Part shown: piece by piece, positions 38,284 to 48,346 of the stretch
Layout of the letters: the number at the start of each line of letters is the position of its first letter
How positions within the stretch are numbered: position 1 is the first letter of the stretch
NCBI RefSeq assembly: GCF_003332275.1
Contig: NZ_QOVA01000017.1
Span: forward strand, 17,059-81,058
DNA: 64,000 nt
Direction of reading: 5' to 3'
From: Edaphovirga cremea
GTDB lineage: Bacteria > Pseudomonadota > Gammaproteobacteria > Enterobacterales > Enterobacteriaceae
Notes under the pieces: model-generated
Told to the model about the DNA's origin: nothing
The model's database searches: none
What the model saw: the letters and a program-made list of their open reading frames with translations, nothing else
Program-made: the position numbers and the translations under genes

Positions 38284-38310
38284 AAAAAAACCGCTTTTGC
38301 AGGCGGTTTT
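38284..38310 (-). terminator. Terminator of srmB
   Basis: On the minus strand AAAACCGC, 8-base loop, GCGGTTTT, then a T-run. Confidence 0.85.
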
Positions 38311-38330
38311 TACGATCTGTAGAGAATATA

Positions 38331-39641
38331 TTACTCGGCTTCAATTTTTGGTTTGCGGCGTTTGCCCACGTTTTTGGCATCACGCTGACGAACTTTAACC
38401 TTCACTTTCTCTTTGCTGCCTTTTTTCACTTCCTGACGCTTGGCCAGGACTTTCTTGGACGGCTTACCGGCAAGTTTTTCACTAGGTGCTTTGGTTTTAG
38501 GACGGAATTCATCAATAACCCGCGCCTTGAGCGGCTCATTGAGATAGCGCCCGATTTTGCCTAACAGCAAATGATCGTGTGCTTCTACCAGTGAAATCGC
38601 AGTGCCTTTACGTCCTGCACGGCCAGTACGGCCAATGCGGTGTAAATAGGTGTCTGCCGTCAGTGGCATGTCGAAGTTGAACACGTGGCTGATATCGTTG
38701 ATATCCAGCCCTCGTGCAGCAATATCTGTAGCCACCAGGACATTCACCCGATCTTCGACCATGCGTTTTACAGCTTCGGTGCGTTTCGCCTGTACCATTT
38801 CGCCTTCAAGATAACAGGCGGTAATACCCGCTTCACGCAACCAGCCAACCAACTCATGGACTCGCTCGCGTTTACGGACAAAAACGATGGATTTCAACGT
38901 CTCAGGCTGCTTGAGCAAATGGCAAAGCAGCGCGGTTTTATGCTTCACATCATCAACGCGATAATACCACTGCAGGATTTTTTTGCGTTCGCGACGGGAA
39001 GGATCGGCCTCAATTTCCACCGGCTCTTTCAGCAGGCGTTCGGCAAAGTCACGAATCGCGTCACCTTCGAGCGTTGCGGAAAACAGCAACGTCTGGTTAC
39101 GCCAGCGGGTTTCACCGGAAATAGTTTCGATATCTTGGGCAAAGCCCATGTCCAACATACGGTCGGCTTCATCAAGAATCAGCGTTTCAACTGCACGACA
39201 ATCAAAGTTTTCTTCTTTGATGTATTGCAGCAAACGTCCGGTGGTTGCAACCACGATATCCTGATTCTCGCTGAACACTTCAGCATGATTCATATAGGCC
39301 ACGCCGCCGGTAATTGTCGCGATATCCAGCGACGTATGGGCAGCAAGTTCGCGAGCCTGTTCTGCAACCTGCATTGCCAGTTCACGCGTCGGGGTCAGAA
39401 TAAGAATACGGGGCGGGCCCGATTTTTTACGCGGGAAATCCAGCAGATGCTGTAACGCCGGCAAAAGGAAGGCGGCGGTTTTACCCGTGCCTGTCGGCGC
39501 CGAACCCAATACATCGCGTCCATCCATTGCAGGCGGGATTGCCTCGGCCTGAATGGCAGTTGGGCGTTCATAGCCTTTATCACGCAGCGCGTTGATTAGG
39601 CGTTCATCGAGATCGAGTTCGGAAAAATTGGTTGCTGTCAT
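38331..39641 (-). CDS. srmB: DEAD-box RNA helicase SrmB
   Basis: RNA helicase for early 50S subunit assembly, 436 residues. Motifs: Q motif ERPTAIQAEAIPP, I APTGTGKTAAF, Ia PTRELAMQV, II LDEADRMLDMGF, III FSATLEG, V ATDIAARGLDI, VI HRIGRTGRAG. The C-terminal tail is strongly basic (KKGSKEKVKVKVRQRDAKN), typical of SrmB. Divergent from trmN. Confidence 0.97.
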   Translation of the reverse strand: MTATNFSELDLDERLINALRDKGYERPTAIQAEAIPPAMDGRDVLGSAPTGTGKTAAFLLPALQHLLDFPRKKSGPPRILILTPTRELAMQVAEQARELAAHTSLDIATITGGVAYMNHAEVFSENQDIVVATTGRLLQYIKEENFDCRAVETLILDEADRMLDMGFAQDIETISGETRWRNQTLLFSATLEGDAIRDFAERLLKEPVEIEADPSRRERKKILQWYYRVDDVKHKTALLCHLLKQPETLKSIVFVRKRERVHELVGWLREAGITACYLEGEMVQAKRTEAVKRMVEDRVNVLVATDIAARGLDINDISHVFNFDMPLTADTYLHRIGRTGRAGRKGTAISLVEAHDHLLLGKIGRYLNEPLKARVIDEFRPKTKAPSEKLAGKPSKKVLAKRQEVKKGSKEKVKVKVRQRDAKNVGKRRKPKIEAE

Positions 39642-39772
39642 TGTCTACCTCTACTTGGGGCGCCGATTATAGACGTGTTAGACGCGATCTTCACCTATTT
39701 AAGCGGTAACGATAGCTTTTCCTCGAAATAAGATTGCCCTATGCTACGCGGGATTTGAATAACAGGCATGCA

Positions 39773-40534
39773 ATGACCGTGACTAAAGTGAAAAGAGACG
39801 CTGGGAATCGCCCGGAACTACGACGCAATGGCTTCACCTTTAAGCAATTTTTCGTTGCACACGATCGCTGTGCGATGAAAGTCGGCACGGACGGTGTGCT
39901 GTTGGGGGCATGGGCTCCAGTCGGCAACGTATCCCGAGCGCTGGATATTGGCAGCGGCAGCGGCCTGATAGCGCTGATGCTGGCGCAGCGCAGTCATGGA
40001 CTTATCGCCATTGATGCCGTCGAACTCGAACCTGATGCCGCTTCGCAGGCGCGGGAAAATGCGCAGTCTTCACCTTGGGCGGATCGTATTTCGGTTTTTG
40101 CACAGGATATCAGTGAGTTTGCGCAACAGCACCCGCAGGCTTACGATCTGATTGTCAGTAATCCACCTTATTTTGAATCTGCCGTTGCCTGCAGGGACGA
40201 GGCGCGCAATACCGCTCGATACACGCAAACGCTGACTCACGACACTTTGCTGCGCTGTGCGCAGGATCTTCTGGCTGATGCGGGAATGTTCTGTGTGGTT
40301 TTGCCTTACGCCATTGGCGAGAATTTTGAATCGAATGCGCATGCTTCAGGTTGGTTTACAGCAATAAGAGTGAATATCCGCGATCGCGACGATAAACCGC
40401 TGCACCGTATGTTGTTGGCGCTGTCACGGCAGAAAATTGAACCAGAGATTCAGGCGCTGAGTATTCGCAAGTCGGAGGGGAGTTATAGCGAAGAGTTTTG
40501 CAAATTGATCGGTGATTTCTATCTGTTCTATTGA
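39773..40534 (+). CDS. trmN: tRNA1(Val) adenine-37 N6-methyltransferase TrmN (YfiC)
   Basis: SAM-dependent methyltransferase modifying A37 of tRNA-Val(cmo5UAC). SAM-binding ALDIGSGSGLIALMLAQ and catalytic SNPPYFES (NPPY). Start chosen at ATG 39773 (MTVTKVKRD) with AGG upstream; the frame is open further up, to a TTG at 39734. 253 residues. Confidence 0.95.
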   Translation: MTVTKVKRDAGNRPELRRNGFTFKQFFVAHDRCAMKVGTDGVLLGAWAPVGNVSRALDIGSGSGLIALMLAQRSHGLIAIDAVELEPDAASQARENAQSSPWADRISVFAQDISEFAQQHPQAYDLIVSNPPYFESAVACRDEARNTARYTQTLTHDTLLRCAQDLLADAGMFCVVLPYAIGENFESNAHASGWFTAIRVNIRDRDDKPLHRMLLALSRQKIEPEIQALSIRKSEGSYSEEFCKLIGDFYLFY

Positions 40535-40554
40535 ACAGTCTTCCTCTCAATAAC

Positions 40555-40586
40555 TAAAAAAGCTGGCGCGAATGTTCGCACCAGCT
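40555..40586 (-). terminator. Terminator of nadB
   Basis: On the minus strand AGCTGGTGCGAA, CA, TTCGCGCCAGCT (one G-U pair), then TTTTTT. Also lies at the end of trmN. Confidence 0.9.
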
Positions 40587-40593
40587 CCAGAGA

Positions 40594-42195
40594 TTACGGC
40601 TGCAAAATGGTAGGTTGCGGGTTATCCAGTAGATTCGGGTAGTCAAGCGTGAAGTGTAAACCCCGGCTCTCTTTACGCGCCATCGCACTGCGAACGATCA
40701 ATTCGGCTACCTGCGCCAGATTACGCAATTCCAGCAAATTATTTGAAATGCGGAAATTGGCGTAATACTCATCGATCTCCTGCTGCAGCATGTTGATACG
40801 CCGTAAAGCACGCTCAAGACGCTTCGTGGTACGGACAATACCGACGTAGTCCCACATAAACAGGCGCAACTCATGCCAGTTATGCTGGATAACAACTTGC
40901 TCATCAGAGTTATCGACCCGGCTTTCGTCCCATAAGGGCAGGCTGGCCGAATGTTTTACGTGCGGCAGGCGCTTGATAATATCTTCCGCTGCCGACCAAC
41001 CGTAAACCAGACACTCCAGCAACGAGTTGGAAGCCATCCGGTTTGCACCATGCAGACCGGTATAACTCACTTCGCCAATGGCATAGAGCCCGTCGAGATC
41101 GGTGCGCCCGTGTTGGTCCACCATCACGCCGCCGCAGGTGTAATGTGCCGCTGGAACAATGGGAATCGCTTCTTTGGTGAGGTCGATACCCAATGACAAC
41201 AATTTCTCGTAAATCATCGGGAAATGCTGGGTGATAAACTCGGCAGGTTTATGGCTGATGTCCAGATACATGCAATCCGCACCCAACCGCTTCATTTCAT
41301 GGTCAATTGCGCGAGCGACGATGTCACGCGGTGCCAATTCGCCACGCTCATCAAAATCAGGCATGAAGCGTGAACCGTCAGGTCTTTTCAAATACGCGCC
41401 TTCACCGCGCAATGCTTCGGTCAGCAAGAAGTTCCTGGCCTGTGGATGGAAGAGACAGGTTGGGTGAAACTGGTTGAATTCCAGATTGGCAACCCGACAG
41501 CCAGCACGCCAGGCCATGGCAATGCCGTCGCCGGAAGCTACATCAGGGTTGGTTGTGTATTGATAAACTTTCGCTGCACCGCCCGTTGCCAGGATAACGG
41601 CTTTCGCACGGAACGTTTCGACATGCTCACGCTTGCGGTTCCAGACATAAGCCCCAACGACCCGGCGCGTGCCTGCAAAACCCAATTTGCTTGAGGTGAT
41701 CAAATCCACGGCATTGTGTCGCTCCATCACACAAATATTCGGATGCGCACTTGCTTTCGCTACCAGCGTAGTCTCTACTTCTTTACCTGTTGCATCAGCA
41801 GTATGCAGAATCCGCCGGTGACTATGGCCGCCTTCACGCGTGAGGTGGTATTGTTCCTGGCCTTTGGCATTCGTTTCTGTATCGAAAAGTACGCCTTGAT
41901 CGATGAGCCATTGCACGCAAGTGCGGGCGTTTCTGGCTATGAATTCCACGGCGTCTTTATCGCATAGGCCCGCTCCGGCAACCAATGTGTCATCGACGTG
42001 AGAGGCAATACTGTCCGTTTCATCAAAAACAGCGGCGATCCCGCCTTGTGCGTAATACGTGGAGCCTTCGGTCAAAGGTCCTTTGCTGAGTACAGTAACT
42101 TTACAGTGTGCGGCAAGGCGTAACGCCAAAGACAGCCCTGCAGCACCACTCCCGATGATCAATACATCGCTGACATGTTCAGATGATGGTTGCAT
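40594..42195 (-). CDS. nadB: L-aspartate oxidase
   Basis: First enzyme of de novo NAD synthesis: L-aspartate to iminoaspartate. FAD-binding [19 protein letters not shown], flavin loop [17 protein letters not shown], catalytic [13 protein letters not shown] and C-terminal [20 protein letters not shown]. Start at ATG 42195 by homology (533 residues); the frame is open 12 codons further. Divergent from rpoE. Confidence 0.96.
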   Translation of the reverse strand: MQPSSEHVSDVLIIGSGAAGLSLALRLAAHCKVTVLSKGPLTEGSTYYAQGGIAAVFDETDSIASHVDDTLVAGAGLCDKDAVEFIARNARTCVQWLIDQGVLFDTETNAKGQEQYHLTREGGHSHRRILHTADATGKEVETTLVAKASAHPNICVMERHNAVDLITSSKLGFAGTRRVVGAYVWNRKREHVETFRAKAVILATGGAAKVYQYTTNPDVASGDGIAMAWRAGCRVANLEFNQFHPTCLFHPQARNFLLTEALRGEGAYLKRPDGSRFMPDFDERGELAPRDIVARAIDHEMKRLGADCMYLDISHKPAEFITQHFPMIYEKLLSLGIDLTKEAIPIVPAAHYTCGGVMVDQHGRTDLDGLYAIGEVSYTGLHGANRMASNSLLECLVYGWSAAEDIIKRLPHVKHSASLPLWDESRVDNSDEQVVIQHNWHELRLFMWDYVGIVRTTKRLERALRRINMLQQEIDEYYANFRISNNLLELRNLAQVAELIVRSAMARKESRGLHFTLDYPNLLDNPQPTILQP

Positions 42196-42297
42196 AACGT
42201 ATGATGTGTGCAGAAGAAGAAGGAAATTCATGTTAGCCTAATTGCCCGGGCAAATGCCACGGACATGAGACATCAACAGAAAAAACAATGGCAATGT

Positions 42298-42325
42298 GGA
42301 ACTTAACCGTCCACATGAACTCCAA
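42298..42325 (+). promoter_or_regulatory. Candidate sigma-E autoregulated promoter of rpoE
   Basis: GGAACTT (42298-42304), a perfect sigma-E -35, 16 bases, then TCCAA (42321-42325), a moderate -10. rpoE is known to drive its own operon from such a promoter. Confidence 0.5.
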
Positions 42326-42350
42326 GCAGGTGCTTGCTCAGGAAAATAAA

Positions 42351-42413
42351 ATGAAAGCTGGCAGTACTATTTCACGCGTGGAGACGGATTTGGGGAGAAA
42401 TTACCTCGGATGA
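42351..42413 (+). CDS. Upstream small ORF coupled to rpoE (RseD-like)
   Basis: ATG 42351, with AGGA 8 bases upstream, opens a 20-codon frame (MKAGSTISRVETDLGRNYLG) whose TGA overlaps the rpoE start as ATGA. The frame is also open from ATG 42315 (32 codons) and further. E. coli has a comparable coupled leader ORF, rseD, through which CsrA controls rpoE. GGA triplets near the rpoE start suit CsrA. Confidence 0.55.
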   Translation: MKAGSTISRVETDLGRNYLG

Positions 42414-42985
42414 GCGAGCAGTTAGCGGATCAGGTTCTGGTAGAGCGGGTCCAGAAGGGAGATCAAAAATCGTTCAATTTGCTGGTGATTCGTTATCAGC
42501 ATAAAGTGGCGAGTCTCGTTTCCCGCTATGTACCTCAGGGCGATGTGCCTGATGTGGTGCAGGAATCCTTTATCAAAGCTTATCGTGCGCTTGAATCATT
42601 TCGCGGCGATAGTGCTTTTTACACATGGTTGTATCGTATAGCCGTAAATACAGCCAAAAATTATCTGGTGGCTCAGGGGCGACGTCCACCATCCAGTGAC
42701 GTTGATGCAAATGATGCTGAAAATTATGAAAGCGCAGGCGCATTAAAAGAAATTTCGAACCCTGAGAACTTAATGTTGTCTGAAGAGTTACGACAAATAG
42801 TTTTCCGAACTATTGAGTCACTTCCTGAAGATCTCCGAATGGCGATCACCCTCAGGGAGTTAGATGGACTTAGCTATGAAGAGATAGCCACCATCATGGA
42901 TTGTCCGGTGGGTACAGTAAGATCGCGTATTTTCCGGGCTCGGGAAGCTATTGATAATAAAGTTCAACCGCTGATTCAGCGTTAG
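42410..42985 (+). CDS. rpoE: RNA polymerase sigma-E factor
   Basis: ECF sigma factor for envelope stress, 191 residues as in E. coli. Region 2 contains DVVQESFIKAYRALESFRGD and FYTWLYRIAVNTAKNYL; region 4 contains LPEDLRMAITLRELDGLSYE and VGTVRSRIFRAREAI. First main gene of rpoE-rseA-rseB-rseC. Confidence 0.99.
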   Translation: MSEQLADQVLVERVQKGDQKSFNLLVIRYQHKVASLVSRYVPQGDVPDVVQESFIKAYRALESFRGDSAFYTWLYRIAVNTAKNYLVAQGRRPPSSDVDANDAENYESAGALKEISNPENLMLSEELRQIVFRTIESLPEDLRMAITLRELDGLSYEEIATIMDCPVGTVRSRIFRAREAIDNKVQPLIQR

Positions 42986-43015
42986 CGATAGCGGACACAG
43001 GAAGGGTACTTAGGC

Positions 43016-43669
43016 ATGCAGAAAGAACAGCTTTCCGCTCTGATGGATGGTGAAACGCTAGATTCTGAGCTCCTTAGCTCGTTATCGAACGATAAAGCGC
43101 TTCAGAACAGCTGGCAGAGCTATCATCTGATTCGTGATACGCTTCGGGGTGATATTGGTACCACGGTGATGCATTTTGATATTGCTGATCGTGTCGCCGC
43201 TGCCCTTGAGAATGAGCCAGCACGCCTGGTTCCCCAAGCTATACCTGAATCACAACCTCAGCCTCATACCTGGCAGAGAATGCCTTTCTGGCAAAAAGTT
43301 CGCCCATGGGCGAGCCAGATTACCCAAGTGGGAGTTGCCGCTTGCGTATCGTTGGCCGTAATTGTTGGTGTTCAACAATATAATCAGCCTGATGCCAGTG
43401 GTGCTTCGCCAGAAACACCCGTTTTCAATACATTGCCTATGATGGGCAAAGCTTCACCTGTGAGTCTGGGTGTCCCGTCGGAAAATGTTTCCGCCAACGG
43501 TGGTCAGCAACAGGTTCAAGAACAGCGTAAACGTATCAATGCGATTCTGCAGGATTACGAACTCCAACGTCGCCTGCATTCTGATCAGTTGCAACTGGAT
43601 ATTACCAATCCACAGCAAGCTGCCGTTCAGGTCCCAGGAACTCAGACTTTAGGAATGCAATCGCAGTAA
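43016..43669 (+). CDS. rseA: Anti-sigma-E factor RseA
   Basis: Inner-membrane anti-sigma factor, 217 residues. The cytoplasmic N-terminal domain (MQKEQLSALMDGETLDSELL) holds sigma-E; one membrane segment (VGVAACVSLAVIVGVQQYN, about residues 103-121) is followed by a periplasmic Gln-rich domain that binds RseB and is cut by DegS. Its stop overlaps the rseB start by one base (TAATG). Confidence 0.97.
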   Translation: MQKEQLSALMDGETLDSELLSSLSNDKALQNSWQSYHLIRDTLRGDIGTTVMHFDIADRVAAALENEPARLVPQAIPESQPQPHTWQRMPFWQKVRPWASQITQVGVAACVSLAVIVGVQQYNQPDASGASPETPVFNTLPMMGKASPVSLGVPSENVSANGGQQQVQEQRKRINAILQDYELQRRLHSDQLQLDITNPQQAAVQVPGTQTLGMQSQ

Positions 43670-44625
43670 TGAAGCAATTTTGGTTTGCCGTCTGTGTGCT
43701 GACAGGCAGCCTGGTTTATCCGTCTCTCGCCCCGGCGCAAACACCTGCGTCCGGGGCGTTGTTGCAACAGATGAACAGCGCCAGTCAGTCTCTCAATTAT
43801 GAGCTCGCCTTTATCAGTATCACCAAACAGGGGATTGAATCTCTACGTTATCGCCATGTGATTTCTGGTAAGCAACCCCTCGCACAATTATTGCAAATGG
43901 ACGGTCCGCGACGCGAAATTGTCCAGCGCGGCAGTGATATCAGTTACTTTGAGCCAGGGCTTGAACCCTTTACTCTCAGTGGTCAACATATTGTCGACTC
44001 TTTGCCTTCTATCGTCTTTTCAGATTTCGCTCAGCTTGCGAAGTATTATGATTTCATCTCTGTAGGCCGCACCCGTATCTCAGACCGTCCTTGTGAGGTA
44101 ATTCGTGTGGTTGCCCGGGATGGAACGCGCTACAGCTACATTGTCTGGATGGATGAAGCCACCAAGTTACCGTTAAGAGTAGACTTGCTCGATCGCGATG
44201 GTGAAACACTCGAACAGTTCCGGGTCATCTCTTTTGTTGTGGGTGACGAGGTCAAGGGCGTTTTGCAAGGTTTGGAAAAAGCCAATTTGCCACCGTTACT
44301 GACGATCCCGCCTTCCGATGACGTGAGTTTAAACTGGCAGCCCAACTGGCTTCCGGGCGGAGTAAAAGAGGTCTCGCGCAGTCGCCGTAACTTGCCAAAC
44401 CTGGCGGTTCCGATAGAATCACGTTTATATACTGACGGTCTGTTCAGTTTTTCTGTGAATATAAACCCTACTCAGTCCCCTACTTCTGAACAATTTGTTC
44501 GACAGGGACGCAGGACGGTACAGACAGAAATTCGTGATGGCAAAGAGATCACCGTAGTCGGTGAGTTGCCACCGTCAACTGCAAAACGTATTGCCGATAG
44601 CGTTGTGTTCAAAGCTGCGCAATAA
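43669..44625 (+). CDS. rseB: Sigma-E regulatory protein RseB
   Basis: Periplasmic sensor that protects RseA from DegS and responds to lipopolysaccharide. Signal peptide with cleavage near APAQ, then LLQQMNSASQSLNYELAFIS, IVWMDEATKLPLRVDLLDRD and the C-terminal LYTDGLFSFSVNI. 318 residues, as expected. Confidence 0.97.
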   Translation: MKQFWFAVCVLTGSLVYPSLAPAQTPASGALLQQMNSASQSLNYELAFISITKQGIESLRYRHVISGKQPLAQLLQMDGPRREIVQRGSDISYFEPGLEPFTLSGQHIVDSLPSIVFSDFAQLAKYYDFISVGRTRISDRPCEVIRVVARDGTRYSYIVWMDEATKLPLRVDLLDRDGETLEQFRVISFVVGDEVKGVLQGLEKANLPPLLTIPPSDDVSLNWQPNWLPGGVKEVSRSRRNLPNLAVPIESRLYTDGLFSFSVNINPTQSPTSEQFVRQGRRTVQTEIRDGKEITVVGELPPSTAKRIADSVVFKAAQ

Positions 44626-44640
44626 AGTGAGGGGCCGACG

Positions 44641-45108
44641 ATGATGAAGGAATGGGCCACGGTAGTCTCGTGGCAGAAAGGGGTGGCGCTTTTGCGCTGT
44701 GAACCTCAATCTGGCTGTGGTGGATGTAGCTCCCGCTCCAGTTGTGGTACCCGTGTCCTGAACAAACTCGGTCCTGACGCGCGCCATCAGTTACGTGTCG
44801 ATATTGATCAACCCCTTGAGCCCGGCCAGAAAGTGGAACTGGGTATCACTGAAGGCAGTTTGTTGCGTTCAGCGTTGTTGGTTTATATGACGCCGCTGGT
44901 CGGAGTTATCTTCGGTGGTGGTGCCATGCAGTGGGGATTCAATTCTGATGGTCTGGCGCTGTTGGGTGCCGTTGTTGGTGGTGCGCTGGGTTTCCTGATT
45001 GCCCGCACTCTGGCGAAACGTTTGGGCGAAGGTAATGATTATCAGCCTGTAATATTACAGATTGGACTACCACCCGATGCATTTCGAGTGCATGCAGAAA
45101 CTGAATAG
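44641..45108 (+). CDS. rseC: SoxR-reducing/sigma-E regulator RseC
   Basis: A 155-residue inner-membrane protein with an N-terminal Cys cluster (CGGCSSRSSC) that binds iron-sulfur in homologues, WATVVSWQKG, VLNKLGPDA and two membrane helices (LLVYMTPLVGVIFGG, LALLGAVVGGALGFLIAR). Works with RsxABCDGE to keep SoxR reduced. ATG 44641 or the adjacent ATG 44644. Confidence 0.96.
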   Translation: MMKEWATVVSWQKGVALLRCEPQSGCGGCSSRSSCGTRVLNKLGPDARHQLRVDIDQPLEPGQKVELGITEGSLLRSALLVYMTPLVGVIFGGGAMQWGFNSDGLALLGAVVGGALGFLIARTLAKRLGEGNDYQPVILQIGLPPDAFRVHAETE

Positions 45109-45123
45109 TCACTTTTTAAATAG

Positions 45124-45936
45124 TCACGTTCTGATCGGAATTCGACTTTCGATCATATGCTCTATCAATGCAATAAACAGGTCTGCACTAAACAATGAAA
45201 GGTAAGGGATTGAAAATAATACCTTGCCTTGGACATCCAGCAATCGGATTGTCTGTTCAGATTCACCCCCTTTGATCGTATGAATTTCTTCAATTGAAAT
45301 CGCCACGTTTTCCGTGGTCAGTGAAAGCGCGCTAAGCCGCAACTGTTTTTCATTCATCATGAAAAAATTACGCATTAACAAACATTTTAGACGACCCTCT
45401 GTGCGGTAGAAGAAGCTGACATGCCCATCATTTGCCAATCGATTTAATGACGCAGGGCCACGCTGAAGCAACTGTTGATCGATGATGGCTTTAATCAAAC
45501 GTTTCGCGCCAGATACATTTGGAGAAATTTTGTTCCATTGGTTATAGATATCAGTTCGGAAAGCCATTGCATGCTTAAGTCTGCCTGCATATTTTCCGGC
45601 ACGATAAAGATAAATATCCGAGATTTTTTCGAAGGGAATAAAGCGATCTTTATGGTCGTGCTGATTAATCACCAAAACCCCATTTTCATGCAACTCATAG
45701 ACTTGCGAGGGCTTGATATATTGCCGCAGGAATATGAAGAGGATTCCTGACACAATACAGCTCATCCCCGCCAGGAGTGTCAATTGCACAACCTGCTCAT
45801 CAGGTTTGTCGGCCAGCAATAGCAGTAGCAGCATTACTGCGCCAGCCAGCATGAGAAATACAGAAATAACTATTACTATCCACGAGTTGGTTTTAGCAAA
45901 ACCATGGTGACTCAAGAATCGTCCTTCGTCGATCAT
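45124..45936 (-). CDS. Hypothetical membrane protein
   Basis: A 270-residue protein from ATG 45936 (AAGGG upstream). Two membrane helices near the N-terminus (IVIVISVFLMLAGAVMLLLL and LLAGMSCIVSGILFIFLR), then a soluble region with FIPFEKISDIYLYRAGKY and two mixed alpha-beta blocks that look PH-like (EEIHTIKGGESEQTIRLLD). I do not recognise the family. It is convergent with the rseC operon and stands between rseC and lepA, a spot that E. coli lacks it. Confidence 0.7.
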   Translation of the reverse strand: MIDEGRFLSHHGFAKTNSWIVIVISVFLMLAGAVMLLLLLLADKPDEQVVQLTLLAGMSCIVSGILFIFLRQYIKPSQVYELHENGVLVINQHDHKDRFIPFEKISDIYLYRAGKYAGRLKHAMAFRTDIYNQWNKISPNVSGAKRLIKAIIDQQLLQRGPASLNRLANDGHVSFFYRTEGRLKCLLMRNFFMMNEKQLRLSALSLTTENVAISIEEIHTIKGGESEQTIRLLDVQGKVLFSIPYLSLFSADLFIALIEHMIESRIPIRT

Positions 45937-46190
45937 AATAAAATACCCTTGTAACCAGAACCTATTAATTTCAAAGTAAAAAAACACCCTTCCTCCGCGT
46001 ATGTTTTATTGTCATGCCAGGATCGGGCATGGCGGAGTAATACTCTTTCTAGTTAAATGTTACATTTGTGTAAATGGGTATTGTCCTAAAGCAGGGACAT
46101 TGCATCAGGAGTGCGAGCCAGATTAAGAAAATTAATGTATGGCCGTGCGCGCATACATGTTGATACCTCACTTTCATAGCAGGAGGTAAT

Positions 46191-46322
46191 ATGATGAAGT
46201 CCATACAATTTGTAAGGTTTACTATCGATGTCAGGACAGTTGCTGAGCGACAGTCTCTTGCAAATACCAGAATGGCTTCATTCGTTTGTGCTGTGAATCC
46301 GTTGAGCAGAAGTACCTGCTAA
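46191..46322 (+). CDS. Candidate small protein, 43 residues
   Basis: ATG 46191 is preceded by AGGAGGTAAT, one of the best Shine-Dalgarno sequences in the window. The product (MMKSIQFVRFTIDVRTVAER and on to TAA 46322) is not recognised. Region 45937-46530 otherwise holds nothing I can name. Confidence 0.4.
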   Translation: MMKSIQFVRFTIDVRTVAERQSLANTRMASFVCAVNPLSRSTC

Positions 46323-46530
46323 CATCTTATTTCCCATAACTAAGAACCATTTCTTTATGAAGCATTCATAATCGTTAGCATTAGCGTCTCATGACTAGGT
46401 TTTCAGGGCACTGACATGTAGAATGCTGCCTCTTAGGCAAAAGACAGCCAACCTATAAACCGTCGTTTATGTCCATCCCTGTGTCCATAGGCGAATGATT
46501 CAGAAATACCAAGGCAGAAAAACATTTATA

Positions 46531-48330
46531 ATGAAGCATATACGAAATTTCTCCATTATTGCCCACATTGACCACGGTAAGTCGACGCTGTCTGACCGTA
46601 TTATCCAGATTTGCGGCGGCCTGACCGAACGTGAAATGGCTGCGCAGGTGCTGGATTCGATGGATCTTGAGCGCGAGCGTGGTATTACCATTAAAGCGCA
46701 GAGCGTTACGCTGGATTACAAAGCGAAAGACGGTGAAACCTATCACCTCAACTTTATTGATACTCCTGGCCACGTCGATTTCTCTTATGAAGTATCGCGC
46801 TCATTGGCGGCATGCGAAGGTGCATTGCTGGTCGTTGATGCCGGGCAGGGCGTTGAAGCGCAAACATTGGCCAACTGCTATACCGCAATGGAGATGGATC
46901 TCGAAGTGGTACCGGTGTTGAACAAAATCGACTTGCCAGCGGCCGATCCCGATCGCGTGGCGGAAGAAATTGAAGACATCGTGGGTATCGATGCGACCGA
47001 TGCCGTGCGCTGCTCAGCGAAAACGGGCGTCGGTGTGCCTGATGTTCTTGAGCGTTTGGTGCGTGATATACCACCGCCAGAGGGTGATCCTGACGGGCCT
47101 CTGCAAGCGCTGATCATCGACTCGTGGTTCGATAACTATTTAGGCGTCGTCTCGCTGATTCGCATCAAGAATGGCAGTCTGCGCAAAGGCGATAAAGTTA
47201 AGGTCATGAGTACCGGCCTGTCTTATAACGCCGATCGTCTGGGCATTTTTACACCAAAACGTGTCGATAAAGACGTGCTGAACTGCGGCGAAGTAGGCTG
47301 GTTGGTTTGCGCGATCAAAGATATTCTTGGTGCGCCGGTGGGCGACACCCTGACGTTGATGCGTCAGCCAGCAGATAAAGCGCTGCCAGGCTTTAAGAAA
47401 GTGAAGCCGCAGGTTTATGCCGGCCTGTTCCCAATCAGCTCTGATGATTATGAAAACTTCCGTGACGCGTTGGGTAAACTCAGCCTGAACGATGCCTCAT
47501 TATTCTATGAACCAGAAAGTTCAACCGCGCTGGGATTTGGTTTCCGTTGTGGCTTCCTTGGGTTGCTGCACATGGAAATTATCCAGGAGCGTCTTGAGCG
47601 CGAGTACGATCTGGAACTGATAACCACGGCGCCGACCGTCGTTTATGAAGTAGAAACCACCAGTAAAGAGACGGTTTACGTCGACAGCCCATCCAAGCTG
47701 CCGCCATTGAACAATATCGAAGAGCTGCGTGAGCCTATCGCTGAATGTCATATGCTGATGCCACAGGAATATCTCGGTAACGTAATTACCCTGTGTATCG
47801 AAAAGCGTGGTGTTCAGACCAATATGGTTTATCACGGCAATCAGGTTGCGCTGACGTACGAAATCCCGATGGCGGAAGTCGTCCTCGATTTCTTTGATCG
47901 TCTCAAATCCACGTCGCGGGGTTACGCGTCGCTGGATTATAATTTCAAGCGCTTTCAGACATCTGACATGGTACGCGTGGATGTGTTGATTAATGGCGAA
48001 CGCGTGGATGCGCTGGCATTGATCACCCATCGTGAAAACTCTCAGTATCGTGGTCGCGATCTGGTTGAGAAGATGAAAGAACTGATCCCACGCCAGCAAT
48101 TTGATATTGCAATTCAGGCGGCGATCGGCAATCACATTATTGCCCGTGCAACGGTCAAGCAGCTACGTAAAAACGTGCTCGCCAAGTGTTATGGCGGTGA
48201 CGTCAGCCGTAAGAAGAAACTGCTGCAGAAACAGAAAGACGGTAAGAAACGCATGAAGCAGGTGGGTAACGTGGAGCTGCCGCAAGAAGCGTTCCTGGCC
48301 ATTCTGCACGTCGGTAAAGACAGCAAATAA
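46531..48330 (+). CDS. lepA: Elongation factor 4 (LepA)
   Basis: Translational GTPase, 599 residues from ATG 46531, exactly the E. coli length. G1 [10 protein letters not shown]2 [11 protein letters not shown]3 [13 protein letters not shown]4 [12 protein letters not shown]; the LepA-specific C-terminus contains [20 protein letters not shown]. First gene of lepA-lepB. Confidence 0.99.
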   Translation: MKHIRNFSIIAHIDHGKSTLSDRIIQICGGLTEREMAAQVLDSMDLERERGITIKAQSVTLDYKAKDGETYHLNFIDTPGHVDFSYEVSRSLAACEGALLVVDAGQGVEAQTLANCYTAMEMDLEVVPVLNKIDLPAADPDRVAEEIEDIVGIDATDAVRCSAKTGVGVPDVLERLVRDIPPPEGDPDGPLQALIIDSWFDNYLGVVSLIRIKNGSLRKGDKVKVMSTGLSYNADRLGIFTPKRVDKDVLNCGEVGWLVCAIKDILGAPVGDTLTLMRQPADKALPGFKKVKPQVYAGLFPISSDDYENFRDALGKLSLNDASLFYEPESSTALGFGFRCGFLGLLHMEIIQERLEREYDLELITTAPTVVYEVETTSKETVYVDSPSKLPPLNNIEELREPIAECHMLMPQEYLGNVITLCIEKRGVQTNMVYHGNQVALTYEIPMAEVVLDFFDRLKSTSRGYASLDYNFKRFQTSDMVRVDVLINGERVDALALITHRENSQYRGRDLVEKMKELIPRQQFDIAIQAAIGNHIIARATVKQLRKNVLAKCYGGDVSRKKKLLQKQKDGKKRMKQVGNVELPQEAFLAILHVGKDSK

Positions 48331-48346
48331 GTGGTAAGGAGTCTGC

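Noticed and set aside
38685..39455. 256-codon plus-strand frame inside srmB
   Set aside because: Antisense to the DEAD-box gene, whose motifs are all intact; composition is not protein-like.
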